From Neptunomonas japonica DSM 18939 (GTDB taxonomy: Bacteria; Pseudomonadota; Gammaproteobacteria; Pseudomonadales; Balneatricaceae), in assembly GCF_000422765.1 (NCBI RefSeq), contig NZ_AUGR01000001.1:310001-374000 (forward strand): DNA of 64,000 bases. Direction: 5' to 3'. Every line of letters begins with the position of its first letter. Position 1 is the stretch's first letter. The translations under genes and the position numbers were made by a program. Positions 1-11,959 of the stretch are shown in pieces. The notes below the pieces were generated by a model, which saw nothing but the letters and a program-made list of their open reading frames with translations, was not told the origin of the DNA and made no database searches.

Positions 1-144
1 CAGGTCGTGCGTGTCACGGCTGAAATTGAAGCAGAGTTATCATCAGCTGAGAAACAGGCTTTTCTTGATGAGGTGTGTGATCGTTGCCCGTTGCATGACA
101 ATATTAAACTGGCGACTGAAGTAGTACATACGCTAGCCGAGTAA
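1..144 (+). CDS. OsmC-like family protein, C-terminal end (partial)
   Basis: The window opens inside a reading frame that ends in TAA at 142-144, leaving 47 residues. The visible end contains CDRCPLHDNIKLATEV, which resembles the C-terminal redox-cysteine helix of OsmC/YhfA-type peroxidase or hydrolase proteins. The start and the first catalytic cysteine lie outside the window, so the family call rests on this short tail only. Nothing on its regulation is visible. Confidence 0.5.
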   Translation, partial: QVVRVTAEIEAELSSAEKQAFLDEVCDRCPLHDNIKLATEVVHTLAE

Positions 145-175
145 CACTTATTGGGTCAGGGCTGCCTACTCTGAC

Positions 176-480
176 CTATTGCTTCTCTGTTTTTTCTGTT
201 TTTACTACATACTCTGCAATAGCGTCTGCTTGCTAATTTGATAACTGAGTAAATACCGGCATTTTATGGCCCATGCTGTAGCCATATTTAATCATTAAAA
301 CAATTTTATAGCTGGTCATTTTCTTACGGTTTTCAGGTAAGAGCTCATACATAGCGCCAATACCAACTCTAATATGGCATTGCATACAATAATAACTGTA
401 GAGTTGATCGCCTTGCTTTAGTTACAAAAGGGCATTCTTCAGCACAGCCCGATAAAATAAGAAATGAGAGTAGGGAGCAG
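176..480 (-). pseudogene. decayed c-type cytochrome gene
   Basis: Reading the minus strand by hand gives a heme c motif, YCMQCHIRVGIG (CxxCH, encoded near 376-396), followed by a downstream methionine segment KMPVFTQL and an ending EYVVKTEKTEKQ with a stop at 176-178. This is the layout of a small class I cytochrome c. The frame is broken: an in-frame TAG lies at 233-235 between the Met segment and the C-terminal helix, and another stop precedes the heme motif near 421. In a second frame just upstream (about 430-480) the strand reads LLSFLILSGCAEE, a plausible lipoprotein signal with lipobox, so a frameshift probably separates signal and heme domain. No start codon is obvious. The remnant fills most of the gap between the OsmC-like gene and holA. 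Confidence 0.6.
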
Positions 481-569
481 ACCTGAGAAACGAAGTTCTT
501 CAAGAGTGGCTCAGGCTGTGTTGTGATGCTATTTGTCAGTATAGTTTATTCGCGAGTTACACGTGCGTG

Positions 570-1598
570 CTAGGAAAGAGAGGTGAGTTGAAGGCGTTTG
601 CCGGAGAGTGTGATCGTAATATCCGATAAGATTAACCAAGGTGAGCCTGTCGCCATGCCTTTGATAACCTTGTCTAGCTGTTGGCTAGTTTTTAAAAGGC
701 TTTCTAATGTGGTCAAGCTAAGTCGCTCAGCGCAACGGCGCAGAGTCTGCTTTCGCTTGCCCCAAATACGCTCTTTTTGGCAAATGGTGTCGTAAGCTAA
801 GCCGCGCTCCAAGCCTTGACTAATCGCATATAGCGTCCTTATTTCTCGTGCTAATGCCCACAAAACAATAGGAGGTTCAACTCCTTCTTGGCGCAGCACG
901 TTTAAAATCTTGATGCATCGCTCACTTTGCCCTAAAGCGATAGTGTCCATTAGCCCGTAAACATCGTAGCGTGAGTTGTCAGATACAGCATCGACTATTT
1001 GTTCTGCTGTTAGGATACCCTCAGGGTGGAGTAAATGGAGCTTATCGAGTTCTTGCTTTGCCGCGAGTAAGTTACCTTCGACGCGATCACAAAGTAACTC
1101 TACAGCGCTATCATCAAGCTGCATGTTTTTGCTGTTAGCACGGTGTCTTATCCATCCGGGGAGTTGGTTTATTTCAACGGGCCAGATTTCTACACAGACG
1201 CCTTTTTGCTCAATCGCTTTATGCCATGCAGACTTTTTTGCACCGCCATCCAGCTTATTCGCAATAATTAGCAGGATATTTTCAGGAGGTGCATGAGCGA
1301 TATACTCTTGGATAATGTCGCTGGCAGCTTTGTTTACTTTATGGCTGCCTAGCCGGATTTCAATGAGTTTTTGCTCAGCGAAAAGGGAGAGGGCGTTAGC
1401 GCATTCGAGTAAGTACTCCCATTTGAACTGTCCCTCAACATGTAGTACTTCTCGCTCGCTAAAGCCTTTCTGGCGAAATGCACTGCGTAATTGATCACAG
1501 CACTCAGCGCTGATCAGTGGCTCATCGCTTGAAATCAGGTAGACAGGCGCATGTGATTTTTGCAAATGCCCTGTTAGCTGTTCGACAGAAAGTTTCAT
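570..1598 (-). CDS. holA: DNA polymerase III delta subunit
   Basis: HolA is the delta subunit of the clamp loader; it opens the beta sliding clamp during replication. The 342-residue length and the N-terminal SVEQLTGHLQKSHAPVYLIS segment followed by a degenerate AAA+ fold fit the family (E. coli HolA is 343 residues). It is the last gene of a leuS-lptE-holA run on the minus strand, the same order as in E. coli, with 17 bp between lptE and holA, so co-transcription is likely. The ATG start matches the usual N-terminus. Confidence 0.95.
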   Translation of the reverse strand: MKLSVEQLTGHLQKSHAPVYLISSDEPLISAECCDQLRSAFRQKGFSEREVLHVEGQFKWEYLLECANALSLFAEQKLIEIRLGSHKVNKAASDIIQEYIAHAPPENILLIIANKLDGGAKKSAWHKAIEQKGVCVEIWPVEINQLPGWIRHRANSKNMQLDDSAVELLCDRVEGNLLAAKQELDKLHLLHPEGILTAEQIVDAVSDNSRYDVYGLMDTIALGQSERCIKILNVLRQEGVEPPIVLWALAREIRTLYAISQGLERGLAYDTICQKERIWGKRKQTLRRCAERLSLTTLESLLKTSQQLDKVIKGMATGSPWLILSDITITLSGKRLQLTSLS

Positions 1599-1615
1599 AT
1601 AGCTATCTCGACGCT

Positions 1616-2116
1616 TTAGTGTGTTTGTGCAACGAACTGACGCACTACGCGTTCAGAAAGTGACTGCCACATTTCCGATCGAATTTCTTTTTCAAGTGTA
1701 TAGCTGGCAGTAGCTGCATCGGCATCATAGTCATAAATGCGTTCAATGCGAGCAACTAGTGGGCCAGAGATAGATTCTCCTTCAGTATTAAGCACTTCAA
1801 ACTTCACTAGCATAAGAAGCTCATATTCATCAACATTCGCTTTACGGTCTAATGTGATGGAGCGACGATTCTCTTTTACTTGCTTGATGGCCAGTTGGTA
1901 AGGCGCAGTCTCCAGAAGGGCGATGCCCTGCTGGTAGAGTGTGCGCCTTAGCGCTTGTTCAAACGATGCCGGAGTACCGCTTTTTAATATCAGTGTTACC
2001 AATCTGGATGACTCCGGAACATCTGCAGAGCCACGTAACTTAAAGCCGCAACCAGATATTAGAAGACTAGCCAGAATTAGGCACATAAACTTGTATAAAA
2101 AACGGTAATTGGTCAT
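1616..2116 (-). CDS. lptE: LPS-assembly lipoprotein LptE
   Basis: LptE is the outer-membrane lipoprotein that plugs the LptD barrel and helps deliver lipopolysaccharide to the cell surface. The protein has 166 residues with a lipoprotein signal whose lipobox is LISGC, followed by GFKLRGS, the hallmark N-terminal sequence of the family. It sits between leuS (18 bp upstream) and holA, as in E. coli. No irregularity is visible. Confidence 0.93.
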   Translation of the reverse strand: MTNYRFLYKFMCLILASLLISGCGFKLRGSADVPESSRLVTLILKSGTPASFEQALRRTLYQQGIALLETAPYQLAIKQVKENRRSITLDRKANVDEYELLMLVKFEVLNTEGESISGPLVARIERIYDYDADAATASYTLEKEIRSEMWQSLSERVVRQFVAQTH

Positions 2117-2134
2117 CTATTTGATCACTCCTTT

Positions 2135-4870
<2,736 letters not shown>

Positions 4871-4887
4871 TCAGGCCGGAGTTGAAA

Positions 4888-5430
4888 ATGGACAATAAAC
4901 CAAAAAAAATGCCAGAAAACAAACAGGATGTATCGAGTTTATATAATCGTGTTTTGGATCGTTTAGCAGACACGCTAGAAAGCGCCGAGCATCGTTCGTG
5001 GGATTATCTACAAGAGAAAATAGAAGAAGCGGTAGAACTTGAGCTAACCGCTGAAGAGATGACGCGTGATGAGATGGATCTGCTCAGTGCTTATTTGAAG
5101 CGTGATCTTAAGCAACTGGGTTATTATGCGCATGAAACCGGCGAAGGGATTGCTGCCTGGTTGCATTTTGATCTGAATGTTCTTGAAAATACACTTGTGA
5201 AAAAGCTGGTAGCCCTAGCTGATCAAACTCGGGTTGAGCAAGAAAGATTACGAGAGCAGTTAGCCAATGAGAATGATGAATATATGGCAGGGGAGATTGC
5301 CGCTGTAGGTACGTTTCAATGTCAGGGGTGTCAACAGCAGCTGCAGCTTAGGCAAACCAGCCTGATTCAAGCGTGCGAGGTGTGTGGTTCAGAGCACTTT
5401 AAGCGCGTATCTAATCCGTGGAATGTGTAA
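4888..5430 (+). CDS. ybeL: zinc-ribbon protein of the YbeL/DUF1451 family
   Basis: Function is unknown. The 180-residue product is largely helical and charged, and ends in a zinc ribbon with two cysteine pairs, CQGC and CEVC, about 25 residues apart. This fits the YbeL (DUF1451) family, which is found next to leuS in E. coli as well; here it is divergent from leuS. The start is the ATG at 4888 because a GGCCGGAG ribosome-binding stretch lies just before it; the longer open frame upstream has no such site. Confidence 0.82.
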   Translation: MDNKPKKMPENKQDVSSLYNRVLDRLADTLESAEHRSWDYLQEKIEEAVELELTAEEMTRDEMDLLSAYLKRDLKQLGYYAHETGEGIAAWLHFDLNVLENTLVKKLVALADQTRVEQERLREQLANENDEYMAGEIAAVGTFQCQGCQQQLQLRQTSLIQACEVCGSEHFKRVSNPWNV

Positions 5431-5465
5431 GATAAATGCTGGGCCAGTAATTGGCGAATAGCAGT

Positions 5466-5945
5466 CTACTTGCAGAAGAGTTCTACGTTTTCTTTCGCAT
5501 TATTAATGGCGTTGCGTGCAGCAGCGCCTTTTAGCTTCTGCTTTTTACCGGTAACCAAATTAATGCCTTTAACGCCATTGTTTTTGTATTTTGTGTAGCG
5601 TTGTTTATATTTCTCACACATATCTTTATCACGTGCTTCTTGCTTGAGCATGGCTCTCTGTTCAGCCTGTACGTGCTTTTCTTTTCGTATCTCGTTTTTT
5701 TTATCTTCTTCTACGCGACGTATATCTCGTTTTTTCTGATTTAGTAAGCGCTCTTGCCTGTTAGCGTTGGCACGATCTGCCGGTAGTTTTTGTAGCTTTA
5801 CTTCTTGAACATGAGGAGCCAGCACGCGTGGCGTGCTGGAGTAGTGGAGCTTGCCATTTTCATCTTTCCATTTATATATTTCTGCGTTTGCTATTGGGCT
5901 GGTAAGTAGCAATGCGATCATAAAAGATAGAATGGCGTGCGGCAT
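5466..5945 (-). CDS. exported DUF4124-domain protein
   Basis: A 159-residue protein with a signal peptide (hydrophobic ILSFMIALLLTS, probable cleavage after ANA) followed by EIYKWKDENGKLHYSSTPR, the DUF4124 signature found in many gammaproteobacterial periplasmic proteins. The middle is a highly charged Arg/Lys/Glu stretch that probably forms a long helix. Molecular function is not known. The ATG at 5945 is chosen over an in-frame TTG four codons upstream because it gives a cleaner signal peptide. It lies downstream of purC on the same strand with a short gap. Confidence 0.72.
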   Translation of the reverse strand: MPHAILSFMIALLLTSPIANAEIYKWKDENGKLHYSSTPRVLAPHVQEVKLQKLPADRANANRQERLLNQKKRDIRRVEEDKKNEIRKEKHVQAEQRAMLKQEARDKDMCEKYKQRYTKYKNNGVKGINLVTGKKQKLKGAAARNAINNAKENVELFCK

Positions 5946-5979
5946 CGGTCGTCTCAATCTTGGATTAAAAAATATACGT

Positions 5980-7083
5980 CTAATCTATAAGATCGTACTG
6001 ATTGCGCAAAATATCAATAATATCTGCTTTGGGGTTGTCAGAAAGTATCAATTTTTTACCGGTTACTTTCTCAGCAATACCTACATAGGTTGCTGAAATA
6101 TCCATCATCACCGCTTCAGGTAATGCATTATCTCGCGCTAGCGCTTCACGCTCAAGCATGCGCTCTTTGTTAAGCAGAATATCTGGATTAGGAAAGTGGT
6201 TTAATAGCCATTGGCGAAAACCTTCTTTGGAATTCTCAACAATCTTCCCGTTGTTGTAAGAAGTTTCATCCCAAATTCTTGAAGAGTCTGGTGTGCCTAC
6301 TTCATCCATATAAATTAGTTTCTCGTTGCCTGCTGCATCTGTGACATAACCAAATTCAAATTTTGTATCGACAAATATTTGCCCCAAGGTTGCTAAAGCA
6401 TCACTAATAACGCCAAAACCTTCTTTCAATAGTTTTTCATATTGCTTGATATCATCTTGGCTGCGAAAGTTAAACGCAGCAAAGTTATCTTCTAGATTTT
6501 GGCGGGTGATGTTTACATCGTCAGCTTCTGGCACATCCGGAATCCCTTTGAGAATGCCTTTAGTAGAAGGGGTAATCAGGATTTCAGGAAGCTTTTGGTC
6601 CTTTTGCAAGCCATCGGGTAATTGAATGCCACAAAACTCACGTTCACCTTTAGAGTAGGAACGCCACATAGAGCCGGTAATGTATTGGCGACAGATAGCT
6701 TCAATCATCACTGGTTTGGCTTTTTGCACGATCCACACAAATGGGTGTGGAATATCTAAAATATGGCTATCTGCTAAACCGTTGTCATGAAACAGCTTAA
6801 ACCAGTGGTTGGATATTGCGTTAAGTGCGGCACCTTTTCCAGGTACGCCATGCATATCACCTTCGCCATGCCAGATGCAGTCAAAAGCAGAAATGCGATC
6901 ACTAATAACCATAATGGCTAGTGGAGCATCGGCGGCAACATCATAGCCTTTTTCTTCGATAAGGCGTCGGCTATCAGCTTCGGTTAGCCAGTAAACCGAG
7001 CGTACTTTACCACTGTGGACGGGGCTATCGGTACGAATCGGAAGATCGTTGTTAACGGCTAGCACTTTATCGGCAAGACTCAT
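5980..7083 (-). CDS. purC: phosphoribosylaminoimidazole-succinocarboxamide synthase, long form
   Basis: PurC (SAICAR synthetase) joins CAIR and aspartate in de novo purine synthesis. Family features seen: [10 protein letters not shown] near the N-terminus, [11 protein letters not shown], the motif [17 protein letters not shown], and the [12 protein letters not shown] and [12 protein letters not shown] segments that bind substrate and metal. At 367 residues it belongs to the long class rather than the 237-residue E. coli type. No PUR-box operator of the E. coli PurR type was seen upstream. Confidence 0.94.
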   Translation of the reverse strand: MSLADKVLAVNNDLPIRTDSPVHSGKVRSVYWLTEADSRRLIEEKGYDVAADAPLAIMVISDRISAFDCIWHGEGDMHGVPGKGAALNAISNHWFKLFHDNGLADSHILDIPHPFVWIVQKAKPVMIEAICRQYITGSMWRSYSKGEREFCGIQLPDGLQKDQKLPEILITPSTKGILKGIPDVPEADDVNITRQNLEDNFAAFNFRSQDDIKQYEKLLKEGFGVISDALATLGQIFVDTKFEFGYVTDAAGNEKLIYMDEVGTPDSSRIWDETSYNNGKIVENSKEGFRQWLLNHFPNPDILLNKERMLEREALARDNALPEAVMMDISATYVGIAEKVTGKKLILSDNPKADIIDILRNQYDLID

Positions 7084-7212
7084 GAGTTACGCTGTCCTGT
7101 TCAGGGTGGGTTGTATAGATTTCATAGAATAGGTTTTAGGCGGGGATTTTATCAGATTAAAAAATATGAGACACGATTTTTACGTAAGAAGAAGCAAGTG
7201 CTTAGTAGATAT

Positions 7213-7242
7213 AAAAATGCCCTAGTACAAGCTAGGGCATTT
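7213..7242 (-). terminator. intrinsic terminator of the PEP-CTERM gene
   Basis: Perfect 11-bp inverted repeat, AAATGCCCTAG at 7215-7225 and CTAGGGCATTT at 7232-7242, with a six-base loop. On the minus strand it is followed by a short T run, and it lies 23 bp after the stop of the PEP-CTERM gene. Confidence 0.8.
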
Positions 7243-7264
7243 GGGAGTCGCTGTTATGTAAAGA

Positions 7265-7894
7265 TTAAACAGCTTTACTCTTTATGTTTGAGAAGCGTAG
7301 GCCAACTAAACCCAGACCGAATAAAAGCAAAGTAGCTGGTTCTGGCACATCGTTGCTATTTGATGCGAATAGGAAGTTATCAAACTTAGTAGATGTATTT
7401 GCACCGCCGTTGCTAGGGTCGTCCTGGAAAACAAAAGAGCTTAAAGCGGTATCTGTTACTAGACCAAAGAAACCAGATGTGCCTGAAGATCCTACGTTGA
7501 ACGACTGTCCATCAACAGTTAGTACTGTGTAGTCAGAGGTTGGGTCTTCATTAGAGAAATCAAAACCAAATGCTAAAAGACCGTTGTCAAAAGTAATGGT
7601 CATAGTGTCGGGGATATTGCAGCAAGCAGTATTGAAGTCTAAATGGTTGCTAGAGAACGTGCTTGATGAAGCGCCTCCAAGAACAGAAAGGCGTATACCA
7701 GAACCTGCAGCTACTACTGAAAAGTCACCGAAGTCTTGGTTAGAGAATCCGCTAGCTGAATTAGTATCAAAATTATAAGAAGACGTTGAACCAGCAGCAG
7801 TTAAAAAAGACGCTTGATTCGTAAACGTTGTAATCAGTGCTGCTTGAGCTTTTAAAGTAAACAAGCTGATAAAAGCTATTGCTAGGTATTTCAT
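7265..7894 (-). CDS. PEP-CTERM sorting-domain protein
   Basis: An exported 209-residue protein. The N-terminus is a signal peptide (MKYLAIAFISLFTLKAQA), the centre is Ser/Gly/Asn/Phe-rich beta-type sequence, and the C-terminus has VPEPATLLLFGLGLVGL followed by a short basic tail. That tripartite tail (PEP motif, hydrophobic helix, basic end) is the PEP-CTERM signal, recognised in known systems by an exosortase (EpsH/Xrt) and linked to exopolysaccharide production. No exosortase lies in this window. An AAGGCG ribosome-binding site precedes the ATG. It appears to be a single-gene unit with its own terminator. The cargo function is unknown. Confidence 0.9.
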   Translation of the reverse strand: MKYLAIAFISLFTLKAQAALITTFTNQASFLTAAGSTSSYNFDTNSASGFSNQDFGDFSVVAAGSGIRLSVLGGASSSTFSSNHLDFNTACCNIPDTMTITFDNGLLAFGFDFSNEDPTSDYTVLTVDGQSFNVGSSGTSGFFGLVTDTALSSFVFQDDPSNGGANTSTKFDNFLFASNSNDVPEPATLLLFGLGLVGLRFSNIKSKAV

Positions 7895-8051
7895 GTTTTC
7901 GCCTTACATTGATAATTTAATTTTCAAGTGCAGAGCAATTCGAATGCCAACTTTTTAAGTTATTGATATTAATAGGGTTGTAAAATAACAAAAGTGTCGC
8001 ATAAAAGAGACTGTAAAAAATACTGACTAATTTTGTCTCTTTTTTGCGTCG

Positions 8052-9344
8052 TTATTTCTTTTGTTTCTGTTTCTGTTTTTGTTTTTGTTTTGCTTTGCCT
8101 GTCGCTTTGGCCGTCGTAACTTTATTACGAATGATTTTAGTTTGACTGGCCTTATTGGTACGTGGCTTTTGTGCTTTTTGGGTGATCTGCTTCAGCAAGT
8201 TATCGCGGCTACCGACTTCATAACCAGGCATGTTGATACGTTTTATCTTACTGCCGATAAGGTGCTCGATATCATCCAAGGCACGTTCTTCTTCGCGGCT
8301 AACAAATGATATGGCGTGGCCTTTAGCACCTGCACGGCCGGTACGGCCAATACGATGGACATAATCTTCGGCAAGATAGGGTAGGTTGTAGTTAACAACA
8401 TACTCAAGCCCTTTAATGTCCAAGCCACGAGCGGCTACTTCAGTCGCGATCATTACCTGCACTTTACCGGCTTTAAAGTCGGCTAAAGCACGTTTGCGCG
8501 ATCCTTGGGTTTTATCACCATGGCAAACAACATAAGAGATTTTGTCCATTTTGAAATCGACTACTAACTCATCTGCCTGGGCTTTGGTGCTGGTGAATAC
8601 TAACACCTGAAACCAATTATGCTTTTTGATCAGCTCAACAAACAGGTCTGCTTTGCGGCGCTCTTCAACGGGATAAACTACATGCTCGATTGTATCGGCC
8701 GTCGCATTTTGCTTCGCAGCACGGATCGTTTCGTGGCGTGACATTAGTTTTTTGGCTAACTCGTTAACCGTAGGCGTAACTGTGGCAGAAAACATCAGCG
8801 TTTGATGTTTCTTTGATGTTTGTTGGATTAGTTTGTAAACGTCGCTGATAAAGCCCATATCAAGCATACGGTCGGCTTCATCCAGTACCACAAATTCGAC
8901 TTTAGATAAGCTGATATTACATTGTACAACGTGCTCAAGTAGCCGCCCTGGAGTAGCAACTAGGATATCGACACCGGCTTTTAATTTACCTTTTTGTGAG
9001 TCAGTACTCACGCCGCCATAAATACCTTTAACCGTAAAAGGCAGGAACTGGGCATAACCCTTAATGGTAGTGGTTAGCTGATCAGCAAGTTCGCGCGTAG
9101 GTGCTAAAATCAGCGTACGCACTTGCCCTGGCTGAGTAGTGACAGGGCGGTCATGCATCTGCTGCAAAACAGGTACAGTGAATGCCGCTGTTTTACCCGT
9201 GCCCGTTTGCGCATTAGCCAGTACATCTTTACCGCGACGAGCAGGAATAATCGCCTGCTCTTGGATGGGTGTCATTTGGCTGTAACCACAAGCATCAAGA
9301 GCGCGTTGCAACTCGGGTGCAAGATCTAAAGAGGAGAATTTCAT
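8052..9344 (-). CDS. rhlE: DEAD-box ATP-dependent RNA helicase, RhlE type
   Basis: RNA helicase with the full motif set: Q motif (YSQMTPIQEQAI), Walker A AQTGTGKT, PTRELA, TPGR, DEAD, SAT, ARGLD and HRIGRTGRAG. The 430-residue product resembles RhlE, which acts on ribosome assembly and RNA turnover. The last about 35 residues are very basic and end in an alternating Lys-Gln run, likely an RNA-binding tail. An AAAGGAAAG site precedes the ATG, and a TATAAT -10-like hexamer sits upstream at 9391-9396. It is transcribed alone. Confidence 0.93.
   Translation of the reverse strand: MKFSSLDLAPELQRALDACGYSQMTPIQEQAIIPARRGKDVLANAQTGTGKTAAFTVPVLQQMHDRPVTTQPGQVRTLILAPTRELADQLTTTIKGYAQFLPFTVKGIYGGVSTDSQKGKLKAGVDILVATPGRLLEHVVQCNISLSKVEFVVLDEADRMLDMGFISDVYKLIQQTSKKHQTLMFSATVTPTVNELAKKLMSRHETIRAAKQNATADTIEHVVYPVEERRKADLFVELIKKHNWFQVLVFTSTKAQADELVVDFKMDKISYVVCHGDKTQGSRKRALADFKAGKVQVMIATEVAARGLDIKGLEYVVNYNLPYLAEDYVHRIGRTGRAGAKGHAISFVSREEERALDDIEHLIGSKIKRINMPGYEVGSRDNLLKQITQKAQKPRTNKASQTKIIRNKVTTAKATGKAKQKQKQKQKQKK
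8058..8093 (-). repeat. hexanucleotide repeat coding a Lys-Gln tail
   Basis: Tandem six-base units, TTTTTG and TTTCTG on the plus strand, encode about five consecutive Lys-Gln dipeptides at the C-terminus of the RhlE-like helicase. Such a simple repeat inside a coding frame can change length by slippage in multiples of two residues without breaking the frame. Confidence 0.7.
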
Positions 9345-9843
9345 TATCTTTCCTTTGTGGACACAGCCACAGCCAAAATACAGGGCGGCTATTATAAAGG
9401 AAATCTATCTTGCAAGCGCCGTTTTTTGTTAAGGAAGTGTAGCTTGGCGTATTTTATAAAAGTTGGCTTGCCATTATGAGGTTTAATCACCTTTTGAGTG
9501 TTTCTTATCAGGGAGGTTTTTGTGAAATAGCACAAGGTTTAGTGATTGTTGTGCTTTGATGTAGCTCTTGTCTTGGTCTTATTCTGTATAAGGTTAAGTA
9601 GTTTCGTTTTTTTATGCATCCATTCGTTATAACTCCGTCAATAGATTGCTCTAGCCTGCTTCAGCGTAATGCTTGCAAGGTGTTAGTCGGTTTCTTTGTG
9701 GAAAATAATACTTAAAACACAAATTATTTAATTCCTATTACTTTGTTTTGTGAGACTTTTGGTTTCTTTTTTTGAGTTTTGTGTTTGATATTTTGTGGTT
9801 TCGTAGTCTATTCTCAAAGCTGTATTTTCTGGGAGGCTGTTTG
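9345..9843. other. intergenic region between helicase and chemoreceptor
   Basis: About 500 bp of AT-rich DNA between two divergent genes. The rhlE promoter probably lies at its left end (TATAAT on the minus strand at 9391-9396). I looked for a sigma-28 flagellar-type promoter before the chemoreceptor and did not find one; a GGGAGG ribosome-binding site is present at the right end. No convincing small ORF or RNA gene was seen. Confidence 0.5.
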
Positions 9844-11730
9844 ATGAGTGCTAAAGCAAAGTTGCTAATCTATGTTGGTATGTTGTTCGCTTTGGCGATA
9901 GTAAGCATATCTGTTGTCGGGTTTTATCACTTTAAAACAGCATCGGTTCATAGCTATGAACAGAAGTTGCAGAATCAGTCGTTTTTGATTTCTAGGGCGA
10001 TTGGCGAAAAGATGAATCGTATGTTTGATGCGCTAGAGCTAACCGCAGATGAAGTAGAAATCAGCACGTCAGGAGAAGTAACTGTAGAAGTGCTGTTACC
10101 GCAGTTGAGCTCACTTAAAAGCCAATTCAAAGTACTGAATGCCTATGTTGGTTTGCGGGATGGGAGGACCTATGCAATCAATAAGAATGGCTTAATTCCT
10201 AATTTTAATGCTAAGAAAAAACAACGCGAGTGGTATTTACGAGCATTGGCTGGTGAGAGGAAAATCATTACGACGCCTTATAAAAGTGCTTCGGGCAATT
10301 TAGTTATGGCTGTTGCGGTGCCTATCACACGTAATGGCACTGTAGTGGGCGTCTTATCTATCAATTTATCGCTGAATACAATCACTGACTTTATTGAAAG
10401 CTTGGATGAGAATAATCAGTTGTTTGTGAGTAGGGCTGATGGGTTTATTTTGGCAGCAAAATATCCCGATTATATAGGTGCTAATTTGTATGAGCAGCGC
10501 CCAAGTTATCAATCTTTTAAGGATTCGCAGAGCAGCGAGCATAGTTATGTATTCGAGGGTAAGGAGTATTTTGTGGTGTCTTCGCAGGTAGCTGAATTCG
10601 GTTGGACTGTTTGGGCGTGGGAGTCATGGGATCAAATTTTATTGGCTTCGAATAAAAATCTTATGTTGGCTAGCATACTTGCGTTGATCTTTATCTGTTT
10701 ATCTTTGGCTGTTGTTTATTACTTTATACATCGCTTGATGTACCTTCCTATTGGAGGTGAGCCGCGGGTTATTGAGGCATTAGTGCGCAGAGTTGCCAAA
10801 GGTGATTTGAGTGATGTTTCTGAGGCTAAGGGGAATGAAACAGGTGTCTATGCTCAGGTGTTGGCAATGATTACTAATCTTCGGCATACGGTATCGACCA
10901 TTAATAACACTACGGCACAATTGAATGATTCTTCTCAAGAAATGATGTTATCTGCTGGCCAAGTAAATCATAGCTCCCGTTCACAAATGGAGCAGTTAGA
11001 ACAAACTGCTGCTGCTATGAATGAGATGACCATGACGGTGGATGATGTGACCCGCAGTGCTCAAAATGCTGCTGATTCTGCGAGTCAGGCTCAGGTTTCT
11101 GCCACTAATGGCAGTGAAATGGTTGGTGAGATGAATGGCAATATTGCTCAGTTGGTTACCGGTATTACGAATGTACAAGAAGTTATTCTTCAGCTGGATA
11201 GTGAAACTAACCGCGTCGGCAGTATTCTTGATGTGATTAACAGTATTTCTGAACAAACTAACCTACTGGCTTTGAATGCTGCTATTGAGGCGGCACGAGC
11301 CGGTGATGCTGGTCGGGGTTTTGCTGTAGTTGCAGATGAAATTCGTGGTTTAGCTAACAAAACCAAAACAAGCACCAGTGAAATTCAAAATATGATCGAT
11401 AACCTTCAGTCAGCAGCAATGAATGCGGTGAAGCTTATGGAGCAAAATGCATCAGCTGCAGAGATTACTGGCGCTAAATCCTCAGAAGCAAATCAGGCGC
11501 TTTCGGTAATAGGCGCTGAAGCAGTTACTATTCAGGATATGAATAGCCATATCGCCACCGCTGCGAAAGAGCAATCTGCTGTTGCAGAAACGATTAACGT
11601 CAGCATTGTTGAAATACATGACCTGGCAAAAAATACGTTTGATAGATCTGAACAGAATAAGCAATTAGCACAAGGGTTGGCAGGCATTGCGCGGGATCTC
11701 AATAACTCGATTGATGCTTTTAAGGTCTAA
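9844..11730 (+). CDS. methyl-accepting chemotaxis protein with extracellular Cache domain
   Basis: A 628-residue chemoreceptor. It has an N-terminal membrane segment (residues about 6-28), a large periplasmic domain with dCache features ([38 protein letters not shown]), a second membrane segment near residues 275-300, a HAMP-like linker and the conserved signalling hairpin [18 protein letters not shown] with flanking methylation helices. It lacks a C-terminal CheR-binding pentapeptide. The ligand is not predictable by eye; dCache receptors of this type often sense amino acids or organic acids. The ATG at 9844 follows GGGAGG; the open frame upstream of it is not supported. Likely monocistronic. 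Confidence 0.92.
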   Translation: MSAKAKLLIYVGMLFALAIVSISVVGFYHFKTASVHSYEQKLQNQSFLISRAIGEKMNRMFDALELTADEVEISTSGEVTVEVLLPQLSSLKSQFKVLNAYVGLRDGRTYAINKNGLIPNFNAKKKQREWYLRALAGERKIITTPYKSASGNLVMAVAVPITRNGTVVGVLSINLSLNTITDFIESLDENNQLFVSRADGFILAAKYPDYIGANLYEQRPSYQSFKDSQSSEHSYVFEGKEYFVVSSQVAEFGWTVWAWESWDQILLASNKNLMLASILALIFICLSLAVVYYFIHRLMYLPIGGEPRVIEALVRRVAKGDLSDVSEAKGNETGVYAQVLAMITNLRHTVSTINNTTAQLNDSSQEMMLSAGQVNHSSRSQMEQLEQTAAAMNEMTMTVDDVTRSAQNAADSASQAQVSATNGSEMVGEMNGNIAQLVTGITNVQEVILQLDSETNRVGSILDVINSISEQTNLLALNAAIEAARAGDAGRGFAVVADEIRGLANKTKTSTSEIQNMIDNLQSAAMNAVKLMEQNASAAEITGAKSSEANQALSVIGAEAVTIQDMNSHIATAAKEQSAVAETINVSIVEIHDLAKNTFDRSEQNKQLAQGLAGIARDLNNSIDAFKV

Positions 11731-11823
11731 CTGCTTTAAGGTTTTGTCCTATTTAATGGTGTATTGCGTCTGTTTAGGCGCGTGTGATTCTCCATTTGTG
11801 GGGCGAAGCCTGTCATTAGTTGT

Positions 11824-11916
11824 CCTTCCCTACCTGCTCTATATTTCAGTTTGGCTGTTGAATAACTAGCCGCATCCTTTATGAGTAAACCTTGTAAATT
11901 GTTGTTAGTTAACATC
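11824..11916. repeat. 93-bp direct repeat, left copy
   Basis: This copy lies downstream of the chemoreceptor and just past the 3' end of the 593-aa gene. Aligned by eye to 13981-14073 it matches at about 82 of 93 positions without gaps, and the last 19 bases before the right edge (ending GTTAGTTAACATCT) are identical in both. Similarity stops at both edges. No open frame or insertion-sequence end was recognised in it. Confidence 0.85.
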
Positions 11917-11959
11917 TTTGAGGATCAGGACTGAAGATCTAAAATTCTGCCTCGGTCTT

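Noticed and set aside
7111-7335. 74-codon plus-strand open frame after purC
   Set aside because: It runs through the terminator and into the 3' end of the PEP-CTERM gene; sequence is not protein-like.
9345-9843. Sigma-28 promoter for the chemoreceptor
   Set aside because: No TAAA/GCCGATAA pair at proper spacing was found.
11901-11916. GTTAGTTAAC in the direct repeat as an integron attC core
   Set aside because: The GTTRRRY/RYYYAAC core pattern is not met, the second simple site is absent and no integrase is nearby.
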